Origin: Maricaulis sp947259345
GTDB taxonomy: Bacteria; Pseudomonadota; Alphaproteobacteria; Caulobacterales; Maricaulaceae
Direction: 5' to 3'
Length of the DNA stretch: 64,000 nucleotides
Assembly: GCA_965217205.1 (NCBI GenBank)
Contig: OZ244254.1
Location: forward strand, 310,001 to 374,000
Below are positions 9,348 to 16,658 of this stretch, piece by piece. Made by a program: the position numbers and the translations under genes. The notes under the pieces are model-generated. The model was not told where the DNA came from. It ran no database searches and saw nothing but the letters and a program-made list of their open reading frames with translations. Each line of letters begins with the position of its first letter. Within the stretch, counting starts at the first letter, position 1.

Positions 9348-10197
9348 CCAATCACCTCTTTTTGGAATTAAGGGGCGAGGTCAGCTTTCCTCGATGCTTG
9401 GCTTCGAGTGGAGCTATCTGCAGGATCTCGCCGACTTAGCGGACACCCTTTACCGCGAATGGGATGAGCCCAAGCCGAAAGGTGGAACGCGGCGTATCGA
9501 AGACCCGCACAAGTCTCTGAAACAAGTTCAAGCGCGCCTCGCCCGCATTTTATCCGTCATCTCGCCGCCTGCGTACCTGTTCTGTCCTGTGAAGGGTCGC
9601 GGACCGGTTAGAAACGCCTCGGAGCACGTTAATGCTGGAGATTGTTGGACCCTTGACGTTAAGTCGTACTTCACAAGCACGGTCCAAGCTGCGGTTTTTG
9701 ATTTTTTTTCCAAGAAAATGCGTATCGCGAGGGACCTATCAGGGATTTTGGCGAAGCTAACATGCGTGCATGGGAGGTTGCCGACCGGAGCGCCAACTAG
9801 TCCGATTTTGGCTTTCTACGCTAACAAACCGATGTGGGATGAAGTTGATTCCCTTTGCGTTGAACACGGTTTGACGTTCACCCTGTACATGGACGACTTG
9901 ACGGTGTCGGGTGAGACGATCGGACCGCGCGTTAAGGCAAATATCCTAAACCTTATCCACCAGAGAGGCTTCAAGACCCACAAGTTCCGACATTTCAGGC
10001 ACAGACCCGCGCACGTGACTGGGGCGGTGGTGTATGATGGTCGGGTTTCTCCACCGTTCGCTCATTTCAAAACAACCAGGCAAGCGCGATTGTCTCTTGG
10101 GGTGGTTCGCGGAACGTCGGATGAAGATGTATTGACAAGGCGCCGGGACGGGCTCCTCAACTACCGCAAGGCCTTCAAACCTAAGCCGGTTTCGTGA
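9325..10197 (+). CDS. Retron-type reverse transcriptase
   Basis: 290 residues. RT blocks in order: GGTRRIEDPHKSLKQVQARL (53-72), the retron-typical NASEH at 97-101 (NAxxH), motif A LDVKSYFTST with Asp111, LPTGAPTSP at 152-160, the catalytic YMDD at 188-191 and the retron-typical VTG at 231-233. No maturase or endonuclease domain follows, which separates it from group II intron RTs. Such enzymes copy part of a cognate ncRNA into msDNA, usually for phage defence. The codon choice and lower GC (many A/T-ending codons) differ sharply from flanking genes and suggest horizontal transfer. Short C-terminus ending at 10197. Confidence 0.95.
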   Translation: MKSRRTPSQSPLFGIKGRGQLSSMLGFEWSYLQDLADLADTLYREWDEPKPKGGTRRIEDPHKSLKQVQARLARILSVISPPAYLFCPVKGRGPVRNASEHVNAGDCWTLDVKSYFTSTVQAAVFDFFSKKMRIARDLSGILAKLTCVHGRLPTGAPTSPILAFYANKPMWDEVDSLCVEHGLTFTLYMDDLTVSGETIGPRVKANILNLIHQRGFKTHKFRHFRHRPAHVTGAVVYDGRVSPPFAHFKTTRQARLSLGVVRGTSDEDVLTRRRDGLLNYRKAFKPKPVS

Positions 10198-10237
10198 CTT
10201 GGGCAGTCGAAAAAAAGGGGGCGCACACTATTTCGCG

Positions 10238-10335
10238 TCTCCCTCATCCCCCACCAAAAACCCCATGCCAATCCTCCGCCTCAGGGGATGAGCGGGGTCA
10301 AGGGCGGCGGAACCGCCGCTTCGCGGTTTCACCCT
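10238..10335. repeat. Direct repeat, left copy
   Basis: The segment contains CTCCGCCTCAGGGGATGAGC, GGGGTCAAGGGCGGC and CCGCTTCGCGGTTTCACCCT, all found again in the same order at 10770-10915. Compared with that copy, it lacks the middle ~60 bases. The two copies bracket the AT-rich cassette at 10336-10769. Bases 10198-10237 just after the RT gene hold an A-run and nothing recognisable. Confidence 0.75.
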
Positions 10336-10399
10336 AATGTGCGTATTAGTTGCAGCGGGTGCTATAGCGGGCGTTGCAGCGCACGGCTGCAGGTAAATA

Positions 10400-10428
10400 T
10401 TGACTAACCCAGTATGAAATGGTAATAT
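10400..10428 (+). promoter_or_regulatory. Strong-looking sigma-70 promoter downstream of the retron
   Basis: TTGACT at 10400-10405, a 17-base spacer, then TAATAT at 10423-10428, in a locally AT-rich stretch. It points at the small membrane ORF and indicates a separate transcription unit rather than readthrough from the RT gene. Expected transcription start is about 10435. Confidence 0.7.
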
Positions 10429-10454
10429 AGACAAATAATCAGTTAGGGCTCGTT

Positions 10455-10724
10455 GTGGCCCTGGGGTGGTGGAGTTCGATTCTCTGGTTGTTGCCGGTAC
10501 TTGCTCTGATATTTTTCTGCTTACTGACCGTTCTGAAGCAATGTTTTCTGAAGGGCGAAATTAACAAAAAGGAGAACTATATGAAGAATAAGGCACGCAA
10601 AATGAAAAACCAAAGCCTACTGAGCACAGTGTTGATAGTTGTTTACGACTTTTTGATCTCGTTCGGAGCAGGTAGCCTCGGTGGCGCCACGCCTACCATT
10701 GGGCGGCTGCGATTTATATCGTAG
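10455..10724 (+). CDS. Possible small two-helix membrane protein
   Basis: The open frame from GTG 10455 gives 89 residues with two hydrophobic stretches: WLLPVLALIFFCLLTVL (about 11-27) and SLLSTVLIVVYDFLISFGAG (about 54-73), separated by a basic linker. TAGGG lies six bases before the GTG. An internal ATG at 10581 has an even better site (AAGGAG at 10569-10574) and would give a 47-residue single-helix peptide in the same frame. It sits between its own promoter and a terminator-like hairpin. The low GC is unlike the chromosome. No family recognised; a small membrane toxin or accessory protein is possible but unproven. Confidence 0.38.
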   Translation: MALGWWSSILWLLPVLALIFFCLLTVLKQCFLKGEINKKENYMKNKARKMKNQSLLSTVLIVVYDFLISFGAGSLGGATPTIGRLRFIS

Positions 10725-10728
10725 CCGC
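10703..10728 (+). terminator. Terminator-like hairpin after the small membrane ORF
   Basis: GCGGCTGCGA pairs with TCGTAGCCGC (ten pairs including one G-U) around the loop TTTATA, followed by a T-containing stretch TTCCTAATTCT. The ORF stop codon lies inside the right arm. With the promoter at 10400 it frames a compact ~300-base transcription unit. Confidence 0.5.
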
Positions 10729-10769
10729 TTCCTAATTCTGAGTGCATGCGCGCTGATGTCGCTGCGCAT

Positions 10770-10944
10770 CCGCACTCCCCCCAAGAAACCATTCCAAGTC
10801 TCCGCCTCAGTAGATGAGCGGGGTCAAGGGCGGCTTCTGGGTCGCTCGGCTTTATCCGAAAATCGGTTCCCGTTATCCGGGCCTCGCTGACGCTGCCGCT
10901 TCGCGGTTTCACCCTGCCCCCGCTCATCCCCTGAGGCCCTTTGG
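10770..10944. repeat. Direct repeat, right copy, with palindromic ends
   Basis: It repeats the left copy (TCCGCCTCAG.AGATGAGCG, GGGGTCAAGGGCGGC, CCGCTTCGCGGTTTCACCCT) but with ~60 extra central bases. It closes with CCCCGCTCATCCCCTGAGG, the reverse complement of the start of the left copy. The full unit is therefore an inverted-repeat element, and the left copy looks like a deleted version. Confidence 0.7.
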
Positions 10945-10984
10945 CTGGCAAGGGGTTTATGGCCCGGTCTGCGCCGGGGCGCGT

Positions 10985-11136
10985 GGTCCTCGCCCTTGAT
11001 GGGCGAGGTGGCTGGGCGCGTAGCGGCCAGACGGAGTGGGTGCGGGGAGGTTGGTGCCAGAACGCTGGCGCGTTTCACCCGATCCGACCCGGCGCTCATG
11101 CGCCGGCCCACCTTCCCCATCAAGGGGAAGGACCTG
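10985..11136 (+). repeat. Dispersed ~152-bp intergenic repeat, copy 1
   Basis: It begins GGTCCTCGCCCTTGATGGGC and ends CCATCAAGGGGAAGGACCTG, so the ends are imperfect inverted repeats. The interior includes AGACGGAGTGGGTG, GAACGCTGGCGCGTTTC and CCCGATCCGACCC. The same unit occurs on the opposite strand at 30582-30732. Coding potential in any frame is accidental. Confidence 0.85.
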
Positions 11137-11594
11137 TCTATCCCCGCTGCGCGCGCATCTAACCTCCCGCAAACAAAACAAAACCCGAAAAAACCGCACC
11201 AACTTGTCCGCCCCCTCTCCAACACCCCCATAATCACCAGCGGTTCCCGGGACGGGAGGCGATGGCCACGTCACGATTGCCCGGGAGCGAGCGGAGCCTG
11301 TCCGGGCGATCGATGTGACGATCGTGAGCGCTGGCAGGGCGTCCTCTCTTCGCGTCCGAGGGCACTAAACGACCGACCCGAGTACGTGTGAGGATTGGAA
11401 ACGGGGTGGAGACAGCCCGGGAAAACTCCGCCAGGCGGGATGTCACGATGTCACGCGCTTTACCCATACCGGTTACCGGCATCGCCGGCATCCCGCTTGC
11501 CTCCCATCACTTCGGCGAACACCGCGCGAAGCGCGCACCCCTGTGAGCTTGTTTGCGAGAGGGCGCGGGCGCGGCCCAGCAAAGGGGATTTCCC
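11137..11594. other. Intergenic stretch with a long hairpin, no gene seen
   Basis: No credible gene. It holds a strong hairpin at 11269-11320: CGTCAC/GTGACG at the base and GATTGCCCGG/CCGGGCGATC above (16 pairs, one G-U, a 3-base bulge, loop of 17). The same words recur nearby in GTGACGATCGTGAG and GTCACGATGTCACG. Either a palindromic intergenic element or the core of an unrecognised structured RNA; the sequence does not decide. Confidence 0.5.
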
Positions 11595-11972
11595 ATGACT
11601 CGACAGAACACGCCACGCGCGGCAACGCGTTCTCACCGCACCACCCACGCTTGGGGCAGCCAGTCCGACACAGCCGAGCCGGAGGCGTTTGACGCCGTGC
11701 TCGCCACTTATGAACACGCGGCCCTGAAACTGATGGTTCAATGCTTCTACCGGCAATTTCACGCCGGCGAGACCGTGCAGGCCGTGCGCACCGCGACCGC
11801 GCTTCTCAAAGTCCTGCCGCCTGAGCGCCGCGGCAATGGCTGGATCGACAGGCTGGAGCAGATCAGCGATGCGGCCTCCGGCAATATGACGCGTGAGGAG
11901 GAAGAGGCCTTCCTGCTGGAACCCTTCGAGTCGTTCATGGCGACGCTGCCCGGGCTCGGGGAGGAGGCGTGA
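11595..11972 (+). CDS. Hypothetical small soluble protein
   Basis: 125 residues from ATG 11595, which follows AAAGGGG. A Thr/Arg/Ala-rich, probably disordered first 30 residues is followed by a helical region (AFDAVLATYEHAALKLMVQC) and an acidic end (TREEEEAFLLEPFESF). No signal peptide or known motif. A TTG at 11553 would extend it but lacks a ribosome site. Not recognised. It follows the repeat-rich zone and precedes a secreted hypothetical protein on the same strand. Confidence 0.6.
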   Translation: MTRQNTPRAATRSHRTTHAWGSQSDTAEPEAFDAVLATYEHAALKLMVQCFYRQFHAGETVQAVRTATALLKVLPPERRGNGWIDRLEQISDAASGNMTREEEEAFLLEPFESFMATLPGLGEEA

Positions 11973-12102
11973 CCGGGCAGGCCGGTCCGGTCGCCCGCGG
12001 CATTCCGGCGGGTCGATAAAATTGTCGCGACCCGCCACGCGTGATTTTAAGCCTTGCCCGTTACGGTCGCTGTCGGATCAATCGGATATTGGGGACAGGA
12101 TC

Positions 12103-12552
12103 ATGATGAAATCGATTTTGGGTGTGACTGCGGCGATCGTTGTGTCTGGCGGATTGTCGGGTGCGTCGGCCCTGGCCATGCAGGATGAGGTGACGACGCC
12201 GGCCGGGCGGATCTATACGACGATTGAGGGCTCGGAAATCCGCTTTTCGGCGGATGGCGAGCTGCGTCCGGATGGCGATGGCGGCCAGTTCGCGTCGGGC
12301 AGTGGCTATTACAGCCAGGACATGGGTTTTTGTACGGCCCATGTCGAGATGAGCTGGGACATCCAGGTCGACAGTGATGGCAATGGGACAACCCGGCTGG
12401 ACACCTCGAAAAACACCTGCGCCGAGATGGACCCCTACCTGGAAGAGGTGAGCTTTGACGCGTCCGACTGTATCCATGGCTGGGACTCGCTCGAAATAGG
12501 CGAGCGCGCTCCGGTGTGCTGGGCCAGCATCGACCTGACGCGGCAAAACTGA
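12103..12552 (+). CDS. Hypothetical secreted protein
   Basis: 149 residues. Residues 1-24 form a signal peptide (GVTAAIVVSGGLSGASALAM). The mature part is acidic and beta-like with four cysteines (FCTAH, NTCAEMD, SDCIHG, PVCWAS), likely forming disulfides in the periplasm. The ATG follows GGGGACAGG. Longer in-frame starts run back to 11893 and overlap the previous gene, so they are unlikely. No family recognised. Confidence 0.68.
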   Translation: MMKSILGVTAAIVVSGGLSGASALAMQDEVTTPAGRIYTTIEGSEIRFSADGELRPDGDGGQFASGSGYYSQDMGFCTAHVEMSWDIQVDSDGNGTTRLDTSKNTCAEMDPYLEEVSFDASDCIHGWDSLEIGERAPVCWASIDLTRQN

Positions 12553-12561
12553 CCCTGCGCC

Positions 12562-13065
12562 TCAATCGGCCTCCGGCTTGTCGCCGCCCAGCGCCATGAA
12601 GGCGGTCGTGGCGACCAGGCCGGCGCCGGTCAGACCGATAAAGGGCAGGAGTTCGGGATCCCAGCCGGCGACGGCCTGCATGACGGCGAGCCAGCTCATC
12701 ACCGCGATATAGACGCCGACCGCGATCAGGATGCGTTTGGTGGCGGGACCGATGACGGGGCCAGTGTCGGGGCCAGTCGTGCCGGCGCCAGAGTTTGGGC
12801 CAGTCGTGTCGGCTGGCGGGTTCGGGGCCGGGTTCGGGGGCGTGTCTGTGCTGGCCATGTCGGGGCGCTCCGTCTCTTGTGGCTGGATCAGGTCACGCAG
12901 ACGGGCCGGGGTGAGTTCGAATGAGCTCGCCAGGGCGCGCAGGGTCTCGAGGCTGGGCGTCTCGCCCCGCTCGGCCCGCTGGATGGTCCGATGGCTGAGG
13001 CCGGAAATCGTGGCCAATTGCTCTTGCGACCAGCCCTTGTCGAGGCGCAGTGATTTCAGTCCCAT
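12562..13065 (-). CDS. Membrane-anchored Xre-family regulator
   Basis: 167 residues. Residues 1-58 are an Xre helix-turn-helix (WSQEQLATISGLSHRTIQRA). Residues about 60-100 are a Pro/Gly/Thr-rich linker. Residues about 105-160 hold two transmembrane helices (RILIAVGVYIAVMSWLAVM and PFIGLTGAGLVATTAFMALG). A DNA-binding head tied to the inner membrane suggests signal reception at the membrane. I chose the ATG at 13065 because the HTH begins right after it; the longer frame to 13185 adds a basic stretch of poor quality. Targets unknown. Confidence 0.8.
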   Translation of the reverse strand: MGLKSLRLDKGWSQEQLATISGLSHRTIQRAERGETPSLETLRALASSFELTPARLRDLIQPQETERPDMASTDTPPNPAPNPPADTTGPNSGAGTTGPDTGPVIGPATKRILIAVGVYIAVMSWLAVMQAVAGWDPELLPFIGLTGAGLVATTAFMALGGDKPEAD

Positions 13066-13298
13066 GGCAATCAGTCTCTTGTCCCGTACCGGTCCGTTTG
13101 CGTCCCCTCTTCCTAGCCGTGAAGGCCGCTGTCGCCCACGACAGGGAGGCGACAGGAAGGTGACAAGTGCAGGCCGGATTGGCAATGCGGGCGACCGGTT
13201 CGCCGCCCATATCTAAAATTGTCCGTAAACCGGTTCCGCTCTCTTAAAGCGTTTCAGCTACACAGTTTTCCGACGCACTTGAACCCAGGGGGGCTGAG

Positions 13299-13769
13299 AT
13301 GAAGATGTTTCAAACAATGGCCATGGCGGCAGGACTGGCCATGATGATGCCGGTAGCGGCGATGGCTCAGAATGCGGGCAGCGGCGCGGTTCCGGATATC
13401 GGCTCGCGGCTTCTCGCCGAGCTGACCGGTCAGCTCGATTTGCCGGCCGCCAATGATCTGCGCTCGGACTCGCGCCGCACTTACGGTCAGACGGGCGCCC
13501 AGGGCAGTGACAAGAATGCCCCGGCGCTGGCCGGGCCGCCGAACCCGGTCGAGCCGATCGCGCGCTTGCCCGAAACACGCCCGCAGCGCCCGCAGACCGA
13601 GCGTGTGCAACAGGTCAATCAGACCCTCCCGCCGCCTCCGCCGCCGGCCCGGATGACCGGGCCGATGCCGGTTGATGCCGCGATCGATGACAAGACCGGT
13701 CTGGACACCGGCGGCGAGATGGCGGGTGGCAAGCCCCAGACAGTTCAGGCTGGTTATTACGGCTATTAG
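13299..13769 (+). CDS. Hypothetical secreted proline-rich protein
   Basis: 156 residues. A signal peptide (1-23, ending AAMAQN) is followed by a low-complexity mature part rich in Pro, Gly and charged residues, with LPPPPPPARM near residue 110 and a Tyr-rich end (AGYYGY). It follows GGGGGGCTGAG. No enzyme motif. Probably a periplasmic or envelope protein of restricted distribution; not recognised. Confidence 0.65.
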   Translation: MKMFQTMAMAAGLAMMMPVAAMAQNAGSGAVPDIGSRLLAELTGQLDLPAANDLRSDSRRTYGQTGAQGSDKNAPALAGPPNPVEPIARLPETRPQRPQTERVQQVNQTLPPPPPPARMTGPMPVDAAIDDKTGLDTGGEMAGGKPQTVQAGYYGY

Positions 13770-13821
13770 CAAGGCGAGCGATCCGACCGGCAGAACCGGT
13801 CGGACCAGAGCGCTGACAGAC

Positions 13822-13944
13822 TTATTTGCGACGACGGTCGAGCACGCCGGTGACGCTGCCCGGTGTCGCGTCTGGCACCGGGGTCTTCTTTTCGGCCTTG
13901 GGTTTCTTGGTTTCCTTGTTGGAACGTTTCTGGCCTTTGGCCAT
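13822..13944 (-). CDS. Small basic conserved protein (40 aa)
   Basis: 40 residues from an ATG preceded by AAGGAG. It begins MAKGQKRSNKETKKPKAEKK and ends GVLDRRRK. Very basic and lysine-rich, without hydrophobic segments. Short proteins with this MxKGQxRSNxExKKPK opening occur widely in proteobacteria as unnamed proteins (from memory). The longer frame to 14064 lacks a good ribosome site. Confidence 0.7.
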   Translation of the reverse strand: MAKGQKRSNKETKKPKAEKKTPVPDATPGSVTGVLDRRRK

Positions 13945-14145
13945 GGTGTGCTCCTTCGCACGGGGGCCGCATCCGGCGGATGCGCGCACCCGATCATACG
14001 CCGGACCGCCTTGGCGGGATATGGCCATGATCGCGCCGCCGCTCACGCCCTGCGCGGCGCGCAACCCACGATTTATTAAGCTCGATTGGCTAGAAGCTCA
14101 CGGGTCACAGGCCGGTCTGCGGTCGCTGTCAGCAGAAGACTCTCG

Positions 14146-15210
14146 ATGCGCAATCTGAACGCAGCCGCACTTGCCGGTATTCTCCTTGTCACGTCGGCAA
14201 TGTCCGGTCCGGCTTTCGCCGACCTGCCGCAGGCCTATCAGGCCTTGCTGAACGAGGCGGCGGACCGCCAGGATGATGATGCCCGCTTCCTCGAGACCGC
14301 CGACATGGTCTCCGTGCTTGTCGAGGGCGGTCGGGCCGAAGTGCATGCCTATATCAATGCGCATCTGCCGCATCGTTCCGGCGCTGTGGCCGACTGGCCG
14401 CTGCCAGCGCCTGCACCGGTCAGCGAGCCGGATCCGGCAGCCACGCCGGCGGCGTCCGAAACCCATCCGGAACATCGCGATCTGGGCGGTGCGCCGATTG
14501 ACCTGAGCGAAGCGCCGGACGGGTCCGGCGGCTGGCTGGCCGGCTCGATCCGTGCCCTGGCCGATGACAGCTGGGCCGGCCATGTCCGCGCCGGTGTCCA
14601 GCTGGAGCGCGGCAATTCCGAGCTGACTGACTTCACCTTTGCCGTCGAGCTTGATCGCGAGCTGGAGCATGGCTGGCGCATTGACAGCCAGTTCGAGTAT
14701 TTCCTCTCCGAGAGCGCGACCCGGACCACGCGGGATAACTGGCTGGTTGAATTGCGCACCACGCGCGAGCTCGACAGCGGCATCGGCTATTATGCCGGCG
14801 GCTCCTATGAGCGTGACCTGATTGGGATTTACGAGCGCTCGGCCTTCCTGACCGCCGGCGGGATCTGGCATGCGGTGGAAAACGAGAAAGCCAATTGGGT
14901 GTTGCGCGCCGGTGTTGGCCAGCGCTACCGCGAGGATGGGCTGACCGGCGAGACCCTGACCGACTGGGTCGGCGAGGCTGGCTCGAGCGTCCACTACCAG
15001 ATTTCCGAGACTGCCAGCTTCGGCTCGGAAACGACGGCCTTTGCCGGTGGCGGCTCTCGCATCGACCAGCGTTTCACCCTGACCAATCGTCTCTTCGGTG
15101 ACTGGGCCGTGCAGACCGGCCTGCGCATCGAACACGAATTCGAGGAACGGCCCGGTTTCGACCCGACCGATGTCCGGCTCGACGTGTCGCTGCTTTATGC
15201 GTTCGACTGA
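14146..15210 (+). CDS. DUF481-family outer-membrane protein (first of two paralogues)
   Basis: 354 residues. A signal peptide (1-25, ending AFADL) is followed by a helical domain with LNEAADRQDDDARFLETADM, a Pro-rich linker at about 90-110, and a C-terminal half of alternating beta strands (VRAGVQLERGNSELTDFTF, then GYYAGGSYERDL, then RIEHEF). This matches DUF481 salt-stress/outer-membrane barrels (YdiY type). The last residues, DVSLLYAFD, end in an aromatic-acidic pair as in beta-barrels. ATG 14146 is preferred since the signal peptide starts there. Its closest relative in the window is the gene at 21595. Confidence 0.85.
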   Translation: MRNLNAAALAGILLVTSAMSGPAFADLPQAYQALLNEAADRQDDDARFLETADMVSVLVEGGRAEVHAYINAHLPHRSGAVADWPLPAPAPVSEPDPAATPAASETHPEHRDLGGAPIDLSEAPDGSGGWLAGSIRALADDSWAGHVRAGVQLERGNSELTDFTFAVELDRELEHGWRIDSQFEYFLSESATRTTRDNWLVELRTTRELDSGIGYYAGGSYERDLIGIYERSAFLTAGGIWHAVENEKANWVLRAGVGQRYREDGLTGETLTDWVGEAGSSVHYQISETASFGSETTAFAGGGSRIDQRFTLTNRLFGDWAVQTGLRIEHEFEERPGFDPTDVRLDVSLLYAFD

Positions 15211-15292
15211 CGGCTGAAATTTTTTAGCCGCGACGGAACCGGTTTCACAATCGCGCGCTATCCCCGCAAAGCAGACCATTGGGGACGCGATC

Positions 15293-15385
15293 ATGCGGTC
15301 ACGCATCAAGCTTTACTTCTATCTCGCCGCCTTCATGAGCGGCGCCCTGGTTCTGATGTTCAGCCGGGTATCAGCCACGCCGTGA
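15293..15385 (+). CDS. Possible 30-aa membrane peptide
   Basis: ATG 15293 follows GGGGACG. The 30-residue product MRSRIKLYFYLAAFMSGALV is basic then hydrophobic and ends MFSRVSATP. It would be a single-pass peptide. Too short to call with confidence; it fills the gap between the DUF481 gene and the next gene. Confidence 0.3.
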   Translation: MRSRIKLYFYLAAFMSGALVLMFSRVSATP

Positions 15386-15575
15386 CCGGATCGGGAGGCG
15401 TGTGTCCCGATGCCCCACGCGTCCACGCGCCGCTTGGTTGGCTTGCCTCCCGGTGCCTCGGCCCCGTCCCGTCCCTTGCCTTTCCCGGAGCGGTTGAACG
15501 CGGACGGTGTGAAACCGCCCGTTAAGGCATGATGTGAGAAGGTCGGGCCTTGATACCCGTTGAGGAGGTGTCGTC

Positions 15576-15977
15576 ATGGGCAAGATATCAACGTCCAGCT
15601 ATCGCCGGATCTCGGATCATTTCGAGCCGGACCTGGTCGAGGACCCGGCCGAGCAGAAAAAGCGCCGGGGTCATCTCGAGCAGATTGATTACACGGTCTT
15701 CGCGGCCAATCAGGCGGTGATTGCCAAGACCATCCATCATGTCGGGATCGAGGATTTCCAGAATCTCGCCCTGTCGGCGTCCAAGGCCCGTTCGGCCTGG
15801 GTCGATGCGGCCATGTCGGCGGCGCGCTCGCGTTCACCGCTGACGGCCGAGGAAGTCGCCCGCCTGCAATTGCTGCGGAGCGCCTATGAAGAATTGTCGG
15901 AAGCCTATGAAGCCATGCGCCGCATGGTCGAACGCGGCTATCTGCAATTCCACAAGACCCTGCCCAAGCCCGGATAG
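15576..15977 (+). CDS. Hypothetical helical cytoplasmic protein
   Basis: 133 residues, from an ATG after GAGGAGG. No signal peptide or membrane segment. Predicted mostly helical with heptad-like stretches (LTAEEVARLQLLRSAYEELS followed by EAYEAMRRMVERGY). No recognised family. It converges on the astacin-like gene with a 6-base gap. Confidence 0.65.
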   Translation: MGKISTSSYRRISDHFEPDLVEDPAEQKKRRGHLEQIDYTVFAANQAVIAKTIHHVGIEDFQNLALSASKARSAWVDAAMSAARSRSPLTAEEVARLQLLRSAYEELSEAYEAMRRMVERGYLQFHKTLPKPG

Positions 15978-15983
15978 GGCGGA

Positions 15984-16652
15984 TCAGTCCGGCGGATACC
16001 AGGCCCGGAGCTCGGCGCGGTCCGCGTCCGAGATCGCGTCGGCCTGCTTGACGGGCCTGTTGCGCCAGCTGTCGGGACGGGTCAGAAGCCCGGCCGGCAG
16101 GGCGTATTGCATGATCGAGGCGGGATCCCAGTCCGGGCCGGTGATCCGACCGTCATCAGATTGTTCGAGCACATTCTTCTCAATCACCTCACGCGACCAG
16201 TTCATCGGCGGGGCGCCAAAGTGGGCCTCTACCGCCGCGACATTCCATCCCAGCGCGGCGCGTCGACTTTGGTGTTCATGGACAAAACCCAGGATGTGGC
16301 CAATCTCGTGCAGTGCCATGCGCCGTCCTTCGGCACCGCGCAGGGACCGGTTGAAGGAGACCGTCGGCGCGGCTGGATCTGTCACCCGCAATGCGTCCGT
16401 TCCGACGCGTGAGCGCATCGGCGCGGTCAATTTGACCCGGATGCGGACCTGAGCGTCCGCGAGCGTGTCTGTCCGTTCGAAACGGAGGCCGCATGGCGGC
16501 GCCAGCCACTCTGCAAGCGCCGCCTCAAACGCGGCGATATCCTTGCGCTCGGTCCAGCTCGGCGGGTTTCGCATCAGGAAGCCGTAGCGCACGGTGCTGC
16601 CATTGGCCCATTTGCGGGAGTCCGGACGCGCAGGGTGGTGCAGGTCCACCAT
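15984..16652 (-). CDS. Astacin-like (M12A) zinc metalloprotease
   Basis: 222 residues. The zinc site HEIGHILGFVHEH at 115-127 is the full astacin signature HExxHxxGxxHE. The downstream Met-turn SIMQY at 179-183 supplies the Tyr switch residue. Residues 20-110 match the astacin N-terminal subdomain (VRYGFLMRNPP, RIRVKLTAP). No clear signal peptide or propeptide is seen from this start, so either the true start differs or the enzyme is not Sec-exported. The gene starts six bases after the lipoprotein gene on the same strand, and the two are probably co-transcribed. Confidence 0.85.
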   Translation of the reverse strand: MVDLHHPARPDSRKWANGSTVRYGFLMRNPPSWTERKDIAAFEAALAEWLAPPCGLRFERTDTLADAQVRIRVKLTAPMRSRVGTDALRVTDPAAPTVSFNRSLRGAEGRRMALHEIGHILGFVHEHQSRRAALGWNVAAVEAHFGAPPMNWSREVIEKNVLEQSDDGRITGPDWDPASIMQYALPAGLLTRPDSWRNRPVKQADAISDADRAELRAWYPPD

Positions 16653-16658
16653 GCCGGT

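Noticed and set aside
10824..11274. Overlapping open frames across the dispersed repeat
   Set aside because: All lie in palindromic repeat DNA, lack ribosome sites and show no protein-like composition.
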